From contig JAQQWL010000011.1 in NCBI GenBank assembly GCA_038363925.1, forward strand, positions 5,332,001-5,396,000: a stretch of DNA of 64,000 nucleotides. The letters are read 5' to 3'. Positions 1-10,565 of the stretch are shown piece after piece. The first letter of the stretch is position 1; each line of letters begins with the position of its first letter. The notes beneath the pieces were generated by a model. The model searched no databases. It was given only the letters and a program-made list of their open reading frames with translations, and was not told the DNA's origin. Both the position numbers and the translations under genes were made by a program. The DNA is from Apiospora phragmitis. Its lineage: Eukaryota > Ascomycota > Sordariomycetes > Amphisphaeriales > Apiosporaceae.

Positions 1-1159
1 CCAATAATGAGGGAATGAGGAGGCTCTTTATATACAGAAATCCGGTCTGCCACATCCCGAACAAACCTCCTCTTTCTTTGTCTCTGGGATGCTCATCGAA
101 CGAGAGCCTAAGCCCTAGGCCAGCACGACAACGTTTCATCTGCCTCCCCGATCTCCATCTTGCTTCTATTTCCATGCACGGGACCTAGGACCTGTACCGT
201 GTCTTGCGTGGGTGTGTATACGAAGAGAAGACGCCCGCCAAGTGTCGACTCGGCGTATCCTCTGCCTGCCCTGCTGTGCTGGCTTCTCCTCAGTCAACCA
301 CACCACTCACCTACCCACCGTCGTTAGGTCTTACGGGCGGGGTGACATTGCGGGACGCGGCTCCTCGGCAACAGACCGGGGCGGAAGGGGGACACGAGAA
401 GATCGTCACTCAGCTGATCTCGTATCCCCAAAAACGCAGAAACGGGTTTCAGTGGGGCCCCCCCTCCATCGACTATAGGAGCCTAGACAACGATGGATTG
501 CCCGATCTAACCATTTACGCCCGCTTACGCCCGCGGCCCCCATCGCATCGTCACCGCACTACCGGACCACATCACGGGTAAGGCAACCAAGACACAGAAG
601 CCCATAGTTTAGTCAACAATACGAGCGGTTGCTACCTTCTTCTGCATTCTTCTGCTCCATATCTACACCGTTTTCTAAAAAAGAAGAAAGCCTAAACTGG
701 CCTGACGACGGGACGCTGGCAAATGGCGCGCTGGGCCGAAGAAGGGAATGGAGGGTACGGCTAAAGCCGGCCGGCGCGGAGAAAAGCAGCCGCTGCTCTA
801 CTTCAGGAAAAACATTTGTCAACCAATTGACGTGTCGCATGTTACACGACGTCATCTTATTTATATTTTATATATTGCCATTATCGTATCCGTACTTCAC
901 TCTACTACTTGCTTGCTATACACGCATGGAAAGTAAGCCTGAGTTGTTCGGCTTTACTTCTACAACCAGCAGTGAGGCTCGATGTCCGGATGCCGGACCT
1001 CGGAATGCACTGCTCGCAATTGGTTCGCCTCCATGTTTTTTTCTTGGTCCATGCGCTCTTCCCATGCAATGCCTCGCCATGTATTGAAGACCAATATGGG
1101 TACCTGGGATGACCGAGGCCCTCTGAATAAGTCCTGCGTTTTTGCTTGTCCAACTGTGA
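1..1159. other. Intergenic, no gene recognised
   Basis: Several overlapping short open frames exist on both strands, but none has family-like composition, a splice pattern or a convincing start. The stretch lies downstream of the minus-strand ankyrin gene and probably contains its 3' untranslated region. I see nothing else in it. Confidence 0.6.
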
Positions 1160-2572
1160 TTATCCGTGGTGATACTCTTCAACCAAGTCCCTAGGCAACA
1201 CGACCAGGTCGCCATTATCATCGTAGACTGTGACAATGTCGGAACCAACATTACCATCATCACCATCGTCACTATTCCCAACCTTTTTCTCATTGGCAGT
1301 GGTGTCATTCGGTTGCTGCGATGGCTTAGGCAGACCTCCGGGGAGCATGCCAAAAGTGACATCAGCGAACTGCCCTTCGGGGAACTGATCTAGGCTGAGA
1401 TGGTCCTCCAACATCGCTAGAAGACGGTCGACGCCCTTCTTTTCAGCAATATTCCCAGGGACTGCTGACTCTCCCACCTCACTTTCAGGTCCAGGCCAAC
1501 TCGCGACACTAGCGTGTAGGACTAGGCTGGCCCAGGGCTGCAGATCGAGGGGGATGACGGAAGGATCCTGCGCTGCGAAATGGACGAGTTCTTTGCGTGA
1601 TAGAGTCGCCGTATCAAGCCCATAGAAACTCTGTGCAAAGTGGTCTCGCCAGCACAACATGGTTGGTCCGAGAAAGTGCCACACCGAACGCAGCAGGCAG
1701 TCCATGGGCGACGGTAGGTTTGCATCGTGACCTTGGGAGAGCTGCGTGTGGTTTATATATTCCAGGAGAAGTTTGCCGCACTTCAAGATTCGCATACTTG
1801 CCAACTTCACTTGCTCAGCATAGATACCTTGGGCGCGGGCGGTTTGGGACAGACGCTCGGCCGCATCAAGGCGCTCTGCGACGTGGACATTAAAGCCGAA
1901 GCTGCAGTGCTTGCACTCTCGCTGTGGGATGTCTGAGCCGTACCTCTGTCTACGGCCATGAAGTATCTGGTGATACGAAACGTCCACGTCATCTTCGTTG
2001 TCGTCAGCCGCGGCATTGATATGTTCGAGATGGACGGAAAAGGGGCAGACCCCAGTCGGGCCACCAATCCGCTGGCTCAGTAGGTCTTGTAGCGGACTAG
2101 GATACGTCGGGTGGGCGGTAGGATTACCCTGGTCTCCAATCTGCAGCGAGCCAAATGGCAATTCCAAGGAGCCAGAGCTTCCGATAGGGTTTGCACCTAG
2201 CATAAGCAGCGTACGCACAGCCTTGACGTTGCCATTGCAGCACGCGTAGCCCAGTGCCGTTCGACGCGCAATGGGAGGATACTCGGCAGCGGAGTTGGGC
2301 GGCAGCTTGTGTTGATCAAGTGCGTCGATGTCGATGCCGAACTCGATGAGAGCCCAGATTAGACTGGGAGACGTGGAGGGGGCGTCGCAATGCCACTGTA
2401 GCGCATTGTAGCCCATGAAGATCTCGTATGCGTTACCTCCGTCATCGAAGATAGCGTCGTGCACCTCTTCTCCCGACGTGGCAAGAAATAATGAGGGTAT
2501 TTCGTCAAGAGTGAACGGCCTTGTTTTGTCTCTACCGCCGGTGTGGTAAGGCTCTCGAGTCTGGCTATTCAT
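1160..2572 (-). CDS. Ankyrin-repeat protein
   Basis: A single uninterrupted frame of 470 codons from ATG 2572 to TAA 1160. The first third carries at least two ankyrin-like units, one starting GYNALQWH and ending in a helix plus GIDIDALDQ, the next built on RRTALGYACCNGNVKAVRTL followed by LMLGANP. The rest is not a recognised domain; it includes a cysteine pair (CKHC) near the middle and an Asp/Asn-rich acidic tail (SDDGDDGN) close to the C-terminus. Ankyrin units mediate protein-protein contacts; the partner is unknown. The frame stays open upstream of the ATG with protein-like sequence (see the entry at 2573-2948), so the true start may lie further out and may be damaged. No signal peptide or membrane segment is visible. 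Confidence 0.7.
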   Translation of the reverse strand: MNSQTREPYHTGGRDKTRPFTLDEIPSLFLATSGEEVHDAIFDDGGNAYEIFMGYNALQWHCDAPSTSPSLIWALIEFGIDIDALDQHKLPPNSAAEYPPIARRTALGYACCNGNVKAVRTLLMLGANPIGSSGSLELPFGSLQIGDQGNPTAHPTYPSPLQDLLSQRIGGPTGVCPFSVHLEHINAAADDNEDDVDVSYHQILHGRRQRYGSDIPQRECKHCSFGFNVHVAERLDAAERLSQTARAQGIYAEQVKLASMRILKCGKLLLEYINHTQLSQGHDANLPSPMDCLLRSVWHFLGPTMLCWRDHFAQSFYGLDTATLSRKELVHFAAQDPSVIPLDLQPWASLVLHASVASWPGPESEVGESAVPGNIAEKKGVDRLLAMLEDHLSLDQFPEGQFADVTFGMLPGGLPKPSQQPNDTTANEKKVGNSDDGDDGNVGSDIVTVYDDNGDLVVLPRDLVEEYHHG

Positions 2573-2948
2573 GTTTCCAACTTTGATAATGCTGGATATA
2601 GGCCAACGTTGAATATAAGGCAGTAGAGCTGCCAGTTGATTCTGTGGTTGAGCTGTACTCTGTGACACATATTCCTTGTAGTGAGGTACGCTTCCTCGTT
2701 ACCCCAAGCAGAAATGTTATGCAACACATATCGGACAACAGGGTGCTTAGGCAAGCGCGAGCGTGACCATTGACAGACAGTATGGCGTGTCGAGTAAACA
2801 AATAAGCTCTTTGATAGCGGTCCAACTTCTTGTCAATAGTCTCATCAAGGTCATTGTAGCAAGAGCATCCCCGTAGCGTCAAGCTAGATCTCAAGCATTT
2901 CCCACTACAATCTGATCTGCATACCACGCTCAGCACTTCATCATTCAT
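2573..2948 (-). pseudogene. Possible degraded 5' part of the ankyrin gene
   Basis: On the minus strand three reading frames succeed one another and each looks protein-like only over part of the stretch. ATG 2948 opens a frame containing DETIDKKLDRYQRAYLFTR. About 2790 the second frame takes over, with PKHPVVRYVLHNISAWGNE. About 2695 the third takes over, with KEYVSQ and LPYIQRWPISSIIK, and this is in frame with the ankyrin ATG at 2572. The switch points are too close for ordinary introns, so small indels are the simplest reading. The ATG at 2948 overlaps the TGA of the upstream gene at 2945-2947. This could also be chance coding-like sequence in a short intergenic region. Confidence 0.35.
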
Positions 2949-3859
2949 AGCTTAGGCTGTGAGGGATTCCAGTAGACTGGCTCTCCAAACTCAATGTCAG
3001 CGTCTTCCATCTTCAAGCCCAATTGCCATCGTCCCAATCCCGGCCAGAAGTTCTCATAGCCAGCTCGTGGGACCTCTTTTGCGCCTTTCTGGCTCATGTC
3101 CACCCAAGCGATGCAGGCCTTTCTCGTCTTCTGGCCGGGGAAGACTTTACTCCAGTGTTCCGTGCCCGGTAGCTCCTTCTGGCTACCATCTCCAGAAGGA
3201 AGCGGCGGCTGCACCAGGGATGCGTCGATTCCGATGTACTTCAAGAAGTTCAATGACAATGGAAAGGACGGCGCCCATTTCAAAGGCTGGATCGTGACTT
3301 GGAAGAAGGGGCTTTTGCTCGCGTGGGTCTCGGTCACGTCATCAGTGGTGTCGTGCGGGTAGACCTGGACCGTTGTTGAACCATCGGGCAGGTCATTGAA
3401 CTCGAATCGCGCAAGGTGCTTCGGTATGTTCCAATCTACATTCGTGCACATGTCAGCGGACAATGCGCCCCCACCCCAAAATTCGGAGATAAGAGACAAC
3501 TCACTCTTCCTGCCGTTCCAACACGTATACTTCTGCGAGACGTAGATCCGGGTGATGCGCGCATTCTTCTTCGTCTTGATCTGGCCGTTCTCCTCGGTCT
3601 GGTACTTGAAGAAACCGGGGCAGACAATGAGCTCGTCATAGGGCCCGACTGGGGTTTCGGTATAGCGAATGATCTGGAATTGGCTGAGGCCACCAAGATG
3701 TTCCCCCGATCGCACGGGGTTGGAGAAGTCTGATCTGGCCTCGAGTGGCGAATAGGCAAAGTCTGGCAGTTTGCCGGCTTGCGCCCAGAAACTGACCATG
3801 TATATCGTACCCTTAAGTCGCCATGGTGCCGGGACTGGCACAATTGGTTTGCCGTCCAT
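2945..3859 (-). CDS. Acetoacetate decarboxylase-superfamily protein
   Basis: Two exons (3859-3505 and 3435-2945) encode 281 residues. The intron at 3436-3504 has donor GTGAGT, a TGAC branch region and TAG acceptor; it is 69 nt, a multiple of three without a stop, so the unspliced frame also stays open. Splicing restores the motif NGRKNWNIPKH. The core GPYDELIVCPG, then RITRIYVS, then NWNIPK is the pattern I associate with fungal members of the acetoacetate decarboxylase (ADC) superfamily, which decarboxylate or otherwise act on small keto acids. The substrate here is unknown. I chose ATG 3859 (MDGKPIVPVPAPW) because upstream in-frame starts are non-ATG. No signal peptide is seen. The gene is divergent from the Zn2Cys6 regulator 0.9 kb away, so co-regulation is possible. 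Confidence 0.75.
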   Translation of the reverse strand: MDGKPIVPVPAPWRLKGTIYMVSFWAQAGKLPDFAYSPLEARSDFSNPVRSGEHLGGLSQFQIIRYTETPVGPYDELIVCPGFFKYQTEENGQIKTKKNARITRIYVSQKYTCWNGRKSELSLISEFWGGGALSADMCTNVDWNIPKHLARFEFNDLPDGSTTVQVYPHDTTDDVTETHASKSPFFQVTIQPLKWAPSFPLSLNFLKYIGIDASLVQPPLPSGDGSQKELPGTEHWSKVFPGQKTRKACIAWVDMSQKGAKEVPRAGYENFWPGLGRWQLGLKMEDADIEFGEPVYWNPSQPKL

Positions 3860-4791
3860 GCTGGTCGGTTGACGTCGCAACTGGGAAGCTGGGAAACGAG
3901 CTGAAGCTTGTTGGGCTTGGGCTGTTCTTGCTGTTGCTGCGGTCAAAGAACGTCTCGTCGCATACTCTAAGTCGGTTTATAACGGTGTACGGAGAGAGCT
4001 CCGGCACCCAAATTTATATAGGATAGGCTCTCCATCAGCTCTCCCAACTTCCCCAGTCTCTGGCATAAACCTGGGCGTCATACTAGGAGAGCGAGCAGCG
4101 TGGCTTCTGTGACAGGTGAAGGCGGGGGAGCGCTCATTCGTCCTCGGCCCTCGGATTGCCTGCCACTTTCGCTGCCAATCTTATCTGCCACAGCTTATGT
4201 GGGTCGTGGCGGGCGCCTCGATCAACAGCCATGGCAGCATCAGCAACAGCATCATGGCAGAAACCCTGCCTTGCTTCATCATGCCTCCGCTTCTGGGCCA
4301 ATTTTTGCTGAATTAGGTGCCTTCGTGCAGGCTACTGTCTACTTTTCTCCCATCACTTCCAGGTCCTAGCCTGGCCATCCAGTAATAGCGGTAAAGTTTG
4401 ACAAAGGTGGTAGACCGTGGACGCTGTACGCGATGGCGCTTCGGCCGCTAGAGAGGGACAACCAGAAGCCTCTTGGGTGGAATCATGAAATAGACTTGTA
4501 ATACTTTAGTAGGCTTATCACGACACTTTGAAAAGTCATGGTGCTAAATGCAAACATGCCGATGATCATGTCGACAATGTGCCTACATACACTGGCGACC
4601 AAACTTGGCGATGAATTGATTCGCAGGTGGGTTTGTGGAGCGTCGGAGGATCGGAGGGTCGGGTCGGATGGTCGGATGGTCGGACGATCAAACGGCAGGA
4701 GAATGCCACTCAACACCCATCACTGGCCTTACAAACCATCCGACACAATATCTCATTCTGCAGGGTCGTAAACAACCATGATCGTTTAAAC
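3860..4791. other. Divergent promoter region
   Basis: This 932-bp stretch separates the minus-strand ADC-like gene from the plus-strand Zn2Cys6 gene and must carry both promoters. No gene is supported. It holds a phased TCGG array (separate entry) near the Zn2Cys6 side. Confidence 0.6.
4643..4683 (+). promoter_or_regulatory. Phased TCGG repeat array upstream of the Zn2Cys6 gene
   Basis: TCGG occurs at 4643, 4651, 4659, 4664, 4672 and 4680, mostly at 8-bp steps, about 110-150 bp upstream of ATG 4792. Zn2Cys6 proteins bind CGG half-sites, so direct CGG repeats ahead of such a gene suggest an autoregulatory or pathway site. The binding role is inference. Confidence 0.4.
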
Positions 4792-7300
4792 ATGTCAGCC
4801 AAATCTCCTCAGGACGGTGCGTCACGATCCTCCACGCCTCAAAGGCGGTCTCTTCCACCCCTGAGTCGCCGACGAGACAAGCCTCAACTGAGCTGCAACC
4901 TTTGCCGCCGACGGAAGTAAGTATTTACAACTTCGCTTGTTGAATATATGCTGACACAAGTTTCCCCTAGACTACGTTGCGACAGGCGCCAACCATGTGG
5001 TACTTGTGCGAGGCGGAACTTGCAGTGCACTTACGCGAGCGCTCCTCCATCAGACAGGGGCGGGCGAGATGATGCGCCCACCAGCTCTCCATACACAGGT
5101 ATACAGGACAGGGTAGCCCAATTGGAGGACCTGATTGGGGATCTGATACACCGTGGTACAAGTGACGCTCGCCCATCGAGACCCTCGGGATTTTCCCATC
5201 CATCTTCAAACACCATTATGGGAAACGAAACGAGACATGACGCTTCAGGGGTCGGGGCAGCGCCCAGAGATCTTGATGCAGGCAAGTTGAGCTTGCAGTC
5301 AGGTAACTGGGTAAACTCTAATCGTAAACGTTATTCCTTTGCAACCCCTATCAACGCCGCTCGCAACTTTTGTGTCCACTGACCATTTATCTGTTGCACC
5401 TTCATAGATTGGTCTGTCCTGCTTGATGGCATATCCGAGGACAGGGAGCAGCGACCTGGTAGTAGTCAGGACTCCGCGGAATCTCATCATTCGAGTCATC
5501 CCTCGTCTCCGGGACCGAAACTCTTTTACAGCTGCCCGCCCGCCACTCGAGCGGAAATTTTAGCAGCATTGCCATCAAGGAGAACTTCGGATCGCCTAGT
5601 CTCTGCTTTCTTCAACTTTCTAGATTCAGCTGCAGGTTCGTAAACCCACTAAGCTGATTAGTACGGCATCGGTAATGACTAACAAGAATATGCGGCTCGC
5701 AGCTGCTATTGTGCATAGCGGAGAGTTTCTGAATATCGTAAGCCCATCCGGAACACCACTAGCTTGCGTGATGTTTGTCTCGACTAATCAACTTTAGTAT
5801 AAGAGATTCTGGAACGACCCGTCTTCGGTTTGCATTACCTGGATGAGTATGCTCTACTCCGTGTTTTGCATCGCTTCTCGCGTCCTACACGCCGTAGGGC
5901 TCCAAAGGGACCAGTTCATAAAAGAAAAAGGAAAGCTTACCTCAGAGACCACATCTCGCTATCGAGAAAAGGCTGTCCAGGCTCTCATGCTTGGTCAGTA
6001 TACCAAGGGTGGCCCTTATGTTGTCGAGGCGCTACTGGCTTATTTCACTGCCGAACATTTCACCAGCATTGACGCCCAGATCGAGTCGTGGCTCATACTT
6101 AGCGTCACAGTCAATATTGCAATGCGTCAAGGCTACCACCGCGACCCCAGACACTTCCCGCAACTCTCTCCCTACGAGGGTGAACTGAGAAGACGTATTT
6201 GGTCCACCCTTTACCAGGTCGACTTAAGCATATCTGTGCAAATGGGGATGCCAAAGCTGATCCGCGACAGTGTCTCAGACACTCAACTGCCAGGCAATTA
6301 CTCAGATAGCGACTTTGACTCTTCAACAACCCAGCTGCCAGACCCGAGACCTGAGACAGAATTGACACCATTGCTGTACACGATCACCAAAACCCGGGTT
6401 GTGAGGGTCATTGGCATGATTATGGAACACGTCTCAGAGGTTCAAACGCCTTCTTATGAAGACGTGCTTCGTATTGATACCATTCTGGACGATGTATATG
6501 CAAACGTACCAGAGGTCTTTCGATGGGAGGGCATGTCCGAATCCATCCTGTCGAGCACCGCAGTTGTCAGCCAGAAGTTTTTCCTGCATACTATCTATCA
6601 AAAGGGCAAACTATTACTTCACCGCAAGTATATCCCATCTCTGGGCCAGCAACAAGACTCGGAAAAGTACGAATATTCACGAAGAAGGGCTTTGGAGGCC
6701 GGACTGGCGATCCTCCGACTCCATCACATTGTTGTTGAAGAGAGCAAACCATCTGGGCAACTATACTCGAGCCAGTTTATGTTCAACTCCTTAGTCAGTC
6801 ACGACTTATTCGCGGGGGCCCTTGCCGTCTGCTTCTACCTTCAGCACCACCGAAATGGCATGGAGTCCGAGAAGCTCCAAGAAACCAAGGGACTTCTACG
6901 AAAATCACAAGGCCTTTGGATCGAGGCCAGTTCGACATCAGCTGAGGCTGCCAAAGCGGCAGAAGCCTTGCGCATATTCCTGAATCGGCTCGACGAGGAG
7001 ACACTCGCTCAACAAAATCCAGAGGATGCAAGTTCTTCGTCGGCCTTTTGTACGCCTGAGCTGATGCCAGCTGAAGTCTTCCAGGGTGAGTCAGCGAGAC
7101 GGACAAACTTATAGACACATGCACACCCCTTATTTACGAACGACGACTAATATGACTTAGATTCTCTCTGGGATATACGCTTGCCTTTCACTTACTTCCC
7201 TCTGGATCTGCCTGGGCCAAGACCTGAAGAGCCCCTGATGATGACGATGGCAGGTGGACAAGAAATTGGCATGTCAGAGTCGTGGTTGGCGTCGGTCTAG
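4792..7300 (+). CDS. Zn2Cys6 fungal transcription factor
   Basis: Six exons (4792-4916, 4971-5302, 5408-5635, 5703-5737, 5798-7085, 7161-7300) give 715 residues with every junction in frame. The binuclear zinc cluster is complete: Cys 35, 38, 45, 51, 54 and 61, spacing C-x2-C-x6-C-x5-C-x2-C-x6-C, split by the first intron. A short putative coiled coil follows (IQDRVAQLEDLIGDLI). The middle is the fungal_trans regulatory domain, with ITWMSMLYSVFC and AMRQGYHRDP, then EGELRRRIWSTLYQVDL. It should act in the nucleus on CGG-containing sites. Its targets are unknown; neighbours include an ADC-like gene (divergent), a coiled-coil gene and a P450. A CGG-rich array lies just upstream. The 35-nt fourth exon is small but fits the family sequence well (AIVHSGEFLNI before YKRFWNDPSS). 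Confidence 0.93.
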
Positions 7301-7786
7301 AACTCTCCCATCTTCTACAACGCTACACGACACGCAGCAACAGCTTAATCACATTGCATGCAGTATACAAACTTTGAACCGTGTGAGGTTGCCGCATTAG
7401 GCTGCCGGTATTACCGAGAATCCAGGCTTTGCTGTGGCAGTATTCGCTAGTCATGGCTGGTAGTGGATATGACGCCTTAGATATCGGACCATGGTGGGTG
7501 GTAGTGCATACGCCGTCTTGCGGCGCACTACCAACCACTGCTCTGGGTTGGCTGGCCTGGCCTTGTTCACTACGTGAGCCAAGAGGTGCTCCTTCCAAAA
7601 AGAGTGTGGCATTGTCCAACGGGAGCGGCTGCCTAGTAATCATGGCATCATCGGCTCTCCCCGGCGTTCTGATAGATTCTTCCTATTTCCTGCGATGTTG
7701 ACAACGAAGGGTCACTGCTGTGTTTCGCCGTCTGGATCCACTGTTATTATAAACCTCAACTGACGTTCATCAACAGAAGAGAAAAT
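7301..7786. other. Intergenic, no gene recognised
   Basis: 486 bp between the Zn2Cys6 gene and the coiled-coil gene. It should contain the 3' end of the former and the promoter of the latter. No further structure was seen. Confidence 0.6.
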
Positions 7787-8683
7787 ATGGCTTCAACCAC
7801 AGAGCGCATCCAGACCAATGCGGAAAGGAATCGTTTGTTGCTTTCAATCCTATCTGAGACGGATCATGCAAAGCCGTCATTGCAACAGCATGAGTTTTAC
7901 CTCGGCGATCTAGAACGCCAGCTCGCAGATGCCACCAAATGGGCCAAGGAAGTGGACAAGAAACGCCAGAAGGAGTTGAAGGAACACAAGAAATACCGAG
8001 ACTCGGTCATGAAGCGCTTTGCTTATAAGGTCTCGGGGAACAAGGACAAATTTGAGGAGAAAGCGGCCAAGGAGGAGCGCGACTACTTCGACGCGCTGCA
8101 GGACGAGCACAAAGCCAAGGAACAGGAGAAAACCCTCCAGGGCCTGCGCGAATCGGCCATGGTCCACAGGACGGAGCTGCAGGGCATGATGTCACGTCAC
8201 AACTCGGCCCAGCACGACCTGGACACCATGTACGACGCCATCTTCGATGGCCCCACGCCGGAGTTCCCCGAGGAAGACAGCAAGGAGCAGGTAGCCAAGG
8301 AGGCGCTACAGGCGTATCACGAGGCGAAGGTCCAGGCCGAGGGCGAGTTGGAGGTCATCAAGACGCTCGGCGAAGTCATGAGGCGCATGGATGAGGCGCT
8401 CAACCACATTGAGGACGCGCTGGACCACAGCCGGATGGACATGTTTGGCGGCGGGACCATCATGGACATGATGGAACGCAGCGCCCTGCACAAGGCCGAG
8501 CTGGCCATCGAGGAGGCGCGGCGGCTCATGAAGCAGGCCCAGCGCCAGTCGAAGCGCCAAGTCACCCCGCTGCTGAAAGTGCACATCGCCTCTGGCAGCA
8601 TCATGAGCGATGTCGTCTTCGACAACATCTTCACCGACATGGCCTTCCATGACAAGATCAAGGCCGAAGTAGGGCCGAAGTAG
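7787..8683 (+). CDS. Coiled-coil protein, C-terminus cut by an 11-bp duplication
   Basis: A single-exon frame of 298 codons from ATG 7787 to TAG 8683. The protein is strongly helical and charged: residues about 40-140 are rich in Lys, Glu, Gln and Ala (KEVDKKRQKELKEHKKYRD and similar), and a second helical stretch runs from about 165 to 270. No catalytic motif or signal peptide is visible, and I do not recognise a named family. The stop is created by the second copy of an 11-bp tandem repeat (8662-8672 and 8673-8683). With one copy, the frame would run on to TAA 8886 and add about 68 residues of matching Gln/Glu/Ala-rich helix (for example QLVQEKAQVLETARAELQ, encoded near 8749-8803). The annotated end is therefore probably a truncated form. 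Confidence 0.75.
   Translation: MASTTERIQTNAERNRLLLSILSETDHAKPSLQQHEFYLGDLERQLADATKWAKEVDKKRQKELKEHKKYRDSVMKRFAYKVSGNKDKFEEKAAKEERDYFDALQDEHKAKEQEKTLQGLRESAMVHRTELQGMMSRHNSAQHDLDTMYDAIFDGPTPEFPEEDSKEQVAKEALQAYHEAKVQAEGELEVIKTLGEVMRRMDEALNHIEDALDHSRMDMFGGGTIMDMMERSALHKAELAIEEARRLMKQAQRQSKRQVTPLLKVHIASGSIMSDVVFDNIFTDMAFHDKIKAEVGPK
8662..8683 (+). repeat. 11-bp tandem duplication that frameshifts the gene
   Basis: GGCCGAAGTAG is present twice back to back (8662-8672, 8673-8683). Eleven is not a multiple of three, so the second copy shifts the frame and supplies the TAG stop. Sequence downstream to 8886 is coding-like in the frame expected from a single copy. Confidence 0.85.
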
Positions 8684-8886
8684 GGCGGTGTCGTCTAGAC
8701 ATCGAGTGTCAGCTTGCCAACGCCCGCAGTAGATTTCGGCAGCAGGATCAGCTGGTCCAAGAAAAGGCCCAGGTGCTCGAGACGGCTCGGGCAGAGCTTC
8801 AGCACGCTAGGGAGCTCATCTTCGAGAAGGCTACCGCTGGTGCCGGTCCCAGTAAGCAGGATGTCAATGACCCTGAGGGGGAATAA

Positions 8887-10565
8887 GAGAGATTAAGCAC
8901 GGGCGTTTGCCTTTGCTCTATTTCTGTCTGTCTGGTGGCATTATAGTGTTGTCATTCTTATGATGTGATACCCCATTCCTTCCCTCGCCTGCCAGTCTTG
9001 CAATCATGATGGTGGGCATTATATTCTGACAGGAATGGCTGATCAGGGCGCAACGGCTGGCCCTCGCACATCATTGGATCGGTCTTGGATATTTAGCTGC
9101 ATCAAGCTGTCTCACTTGGTGGCGGCGTAGCAGCTGCATGACTCCAGATTCCAACAATAGTGTCGAGCATTTGGCGCCTCCGACAACGCATCAGCAACAG
9201 CTAGTCTCTCCTATCGATAGGTGCATGCGCCAAGGCAGCAAAGTACTGTGGCGGTGGATTGCCTACGAGCCGCATGCTAGCCAATAGAGGACTTGATGCA
9301 GCCAACAGCACGCCTTTCCGCTTTCATTCCTTTTTCTCGCCGCGGTCCACTCCGTTCATATCAAGAGTAGAGCCCAGGATCATCTCCCTACGAGTTCATG
9401 CGACAAATATAAGACAAAACACGATGTAGTAGTACACTAGGTACAGGCAATTACGGTGGCACTAAGATGCAGAGCGATAAGTAGCAAAGCTGCAGACCCA
9501 AGTCGAACCAATCATTGGATCGGTGCTGACCGTTATGGAGGCCGGGGAGTTGTGGAAAGCCCCCTGCAACTCGGAACCGGACATCCCCAAATCAGCACCG
9601 GAATATTATCCAGGCCCAGACGGGCCACTCGTACAGATTCTTGCTGGCCACTTTTGTTATTTCTCTACGTAAATGACGAATGAACACGAAACTCATCATG
9701 TACGTCCCCGTGTCAGCTTTCCTGGCCCCTGTTCGTGGGTGTGGGTGTGGGTGTGGGTGAATATCCCGCCGCGGGTCGCAGTCACTTGCCTAAGCTGAAG
9801 ACGAGCTAAGTGACTATCAAAAGTACCGCAATACGTACACAAAGTATCAGAAGCTTACCGAGAAGTAGCAGTCGAGGAGTAGTCCAGATCAAGGGACCTC
9901 GTTTGAGACAGTGACGCAGCAGGGAGATTCGATGCCCTGACAGGGCTGGTGCCCACAGCTTGACATGTAAGCTTAAGCTTGGCATGGTCCCACACAGATC
10001 GGAGGAGGGGAGCCATGGAGCTGCAGGGTCCAATGATACTGCTAGGGGGGCGGCAAAAGGAGGGAATCTGACGAGAGAGATTCGGTAATTCCATGTTGAT
10101 CTTCACACCCCGCGGGAGATACATGATCCTATGTATACTACAATGCATGAACCAGCCAACAGGACTGATGGCTAGCTATCAACCACCCCAGTCTGGAAGC
10201 AATATCTAGCGCCGGACTCCCCACCAGCTTGGATGGGGACAAAATAGAACGGTGTCAGCCCATCATGCCCAACACAGCTGCCTGGCATCATGGGAAGCCC
10301 GGATCTTGGAATGTGAAGTCATGGACTGCCAGCCACAACCACAAGCGACGGGCCCCCCATAGCCATAGTCCGGCCGGTTATGCTGCTGCCCGGGGATCTA
10401 TCAGATAGAAAGGAGTCCGCCCAGTATGGTACCCTCCTTTAAATGCCCTACCTCTCTTGCCCCTTCGATTCTTCAGTCCAGCTTTGCTCCGTTTCGACAT
10501 ACATCACAACTAATAACAGTTGAAACCCACCATCAATCCACCACCCTGTACCGCAAGTCACCAAG
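8887..10565. other. Intergenic, no gene recognised
   Basis: 1.7 kb of ordinary base composition. The end nearest the P450 (about 10420-10565) is rich in C and T and probably holds its promoter and leader. Apart from a GTGGGT microsatellite I see no features. Confidence 0.55.
9735..9758 (+). repeat. (GTGGGT)4 microsatellite
   Basis: Four perfect copies of the hexamer GTGGGT in intergenic DNA. No function is suggested by context. Confidence 0.85.

Noticed and set aside
8306..8661. Two 114-codon antisense frames over the coiled-coil gene
   Set aside because: They overlap a well-supported plus-strand gene and show no family features.
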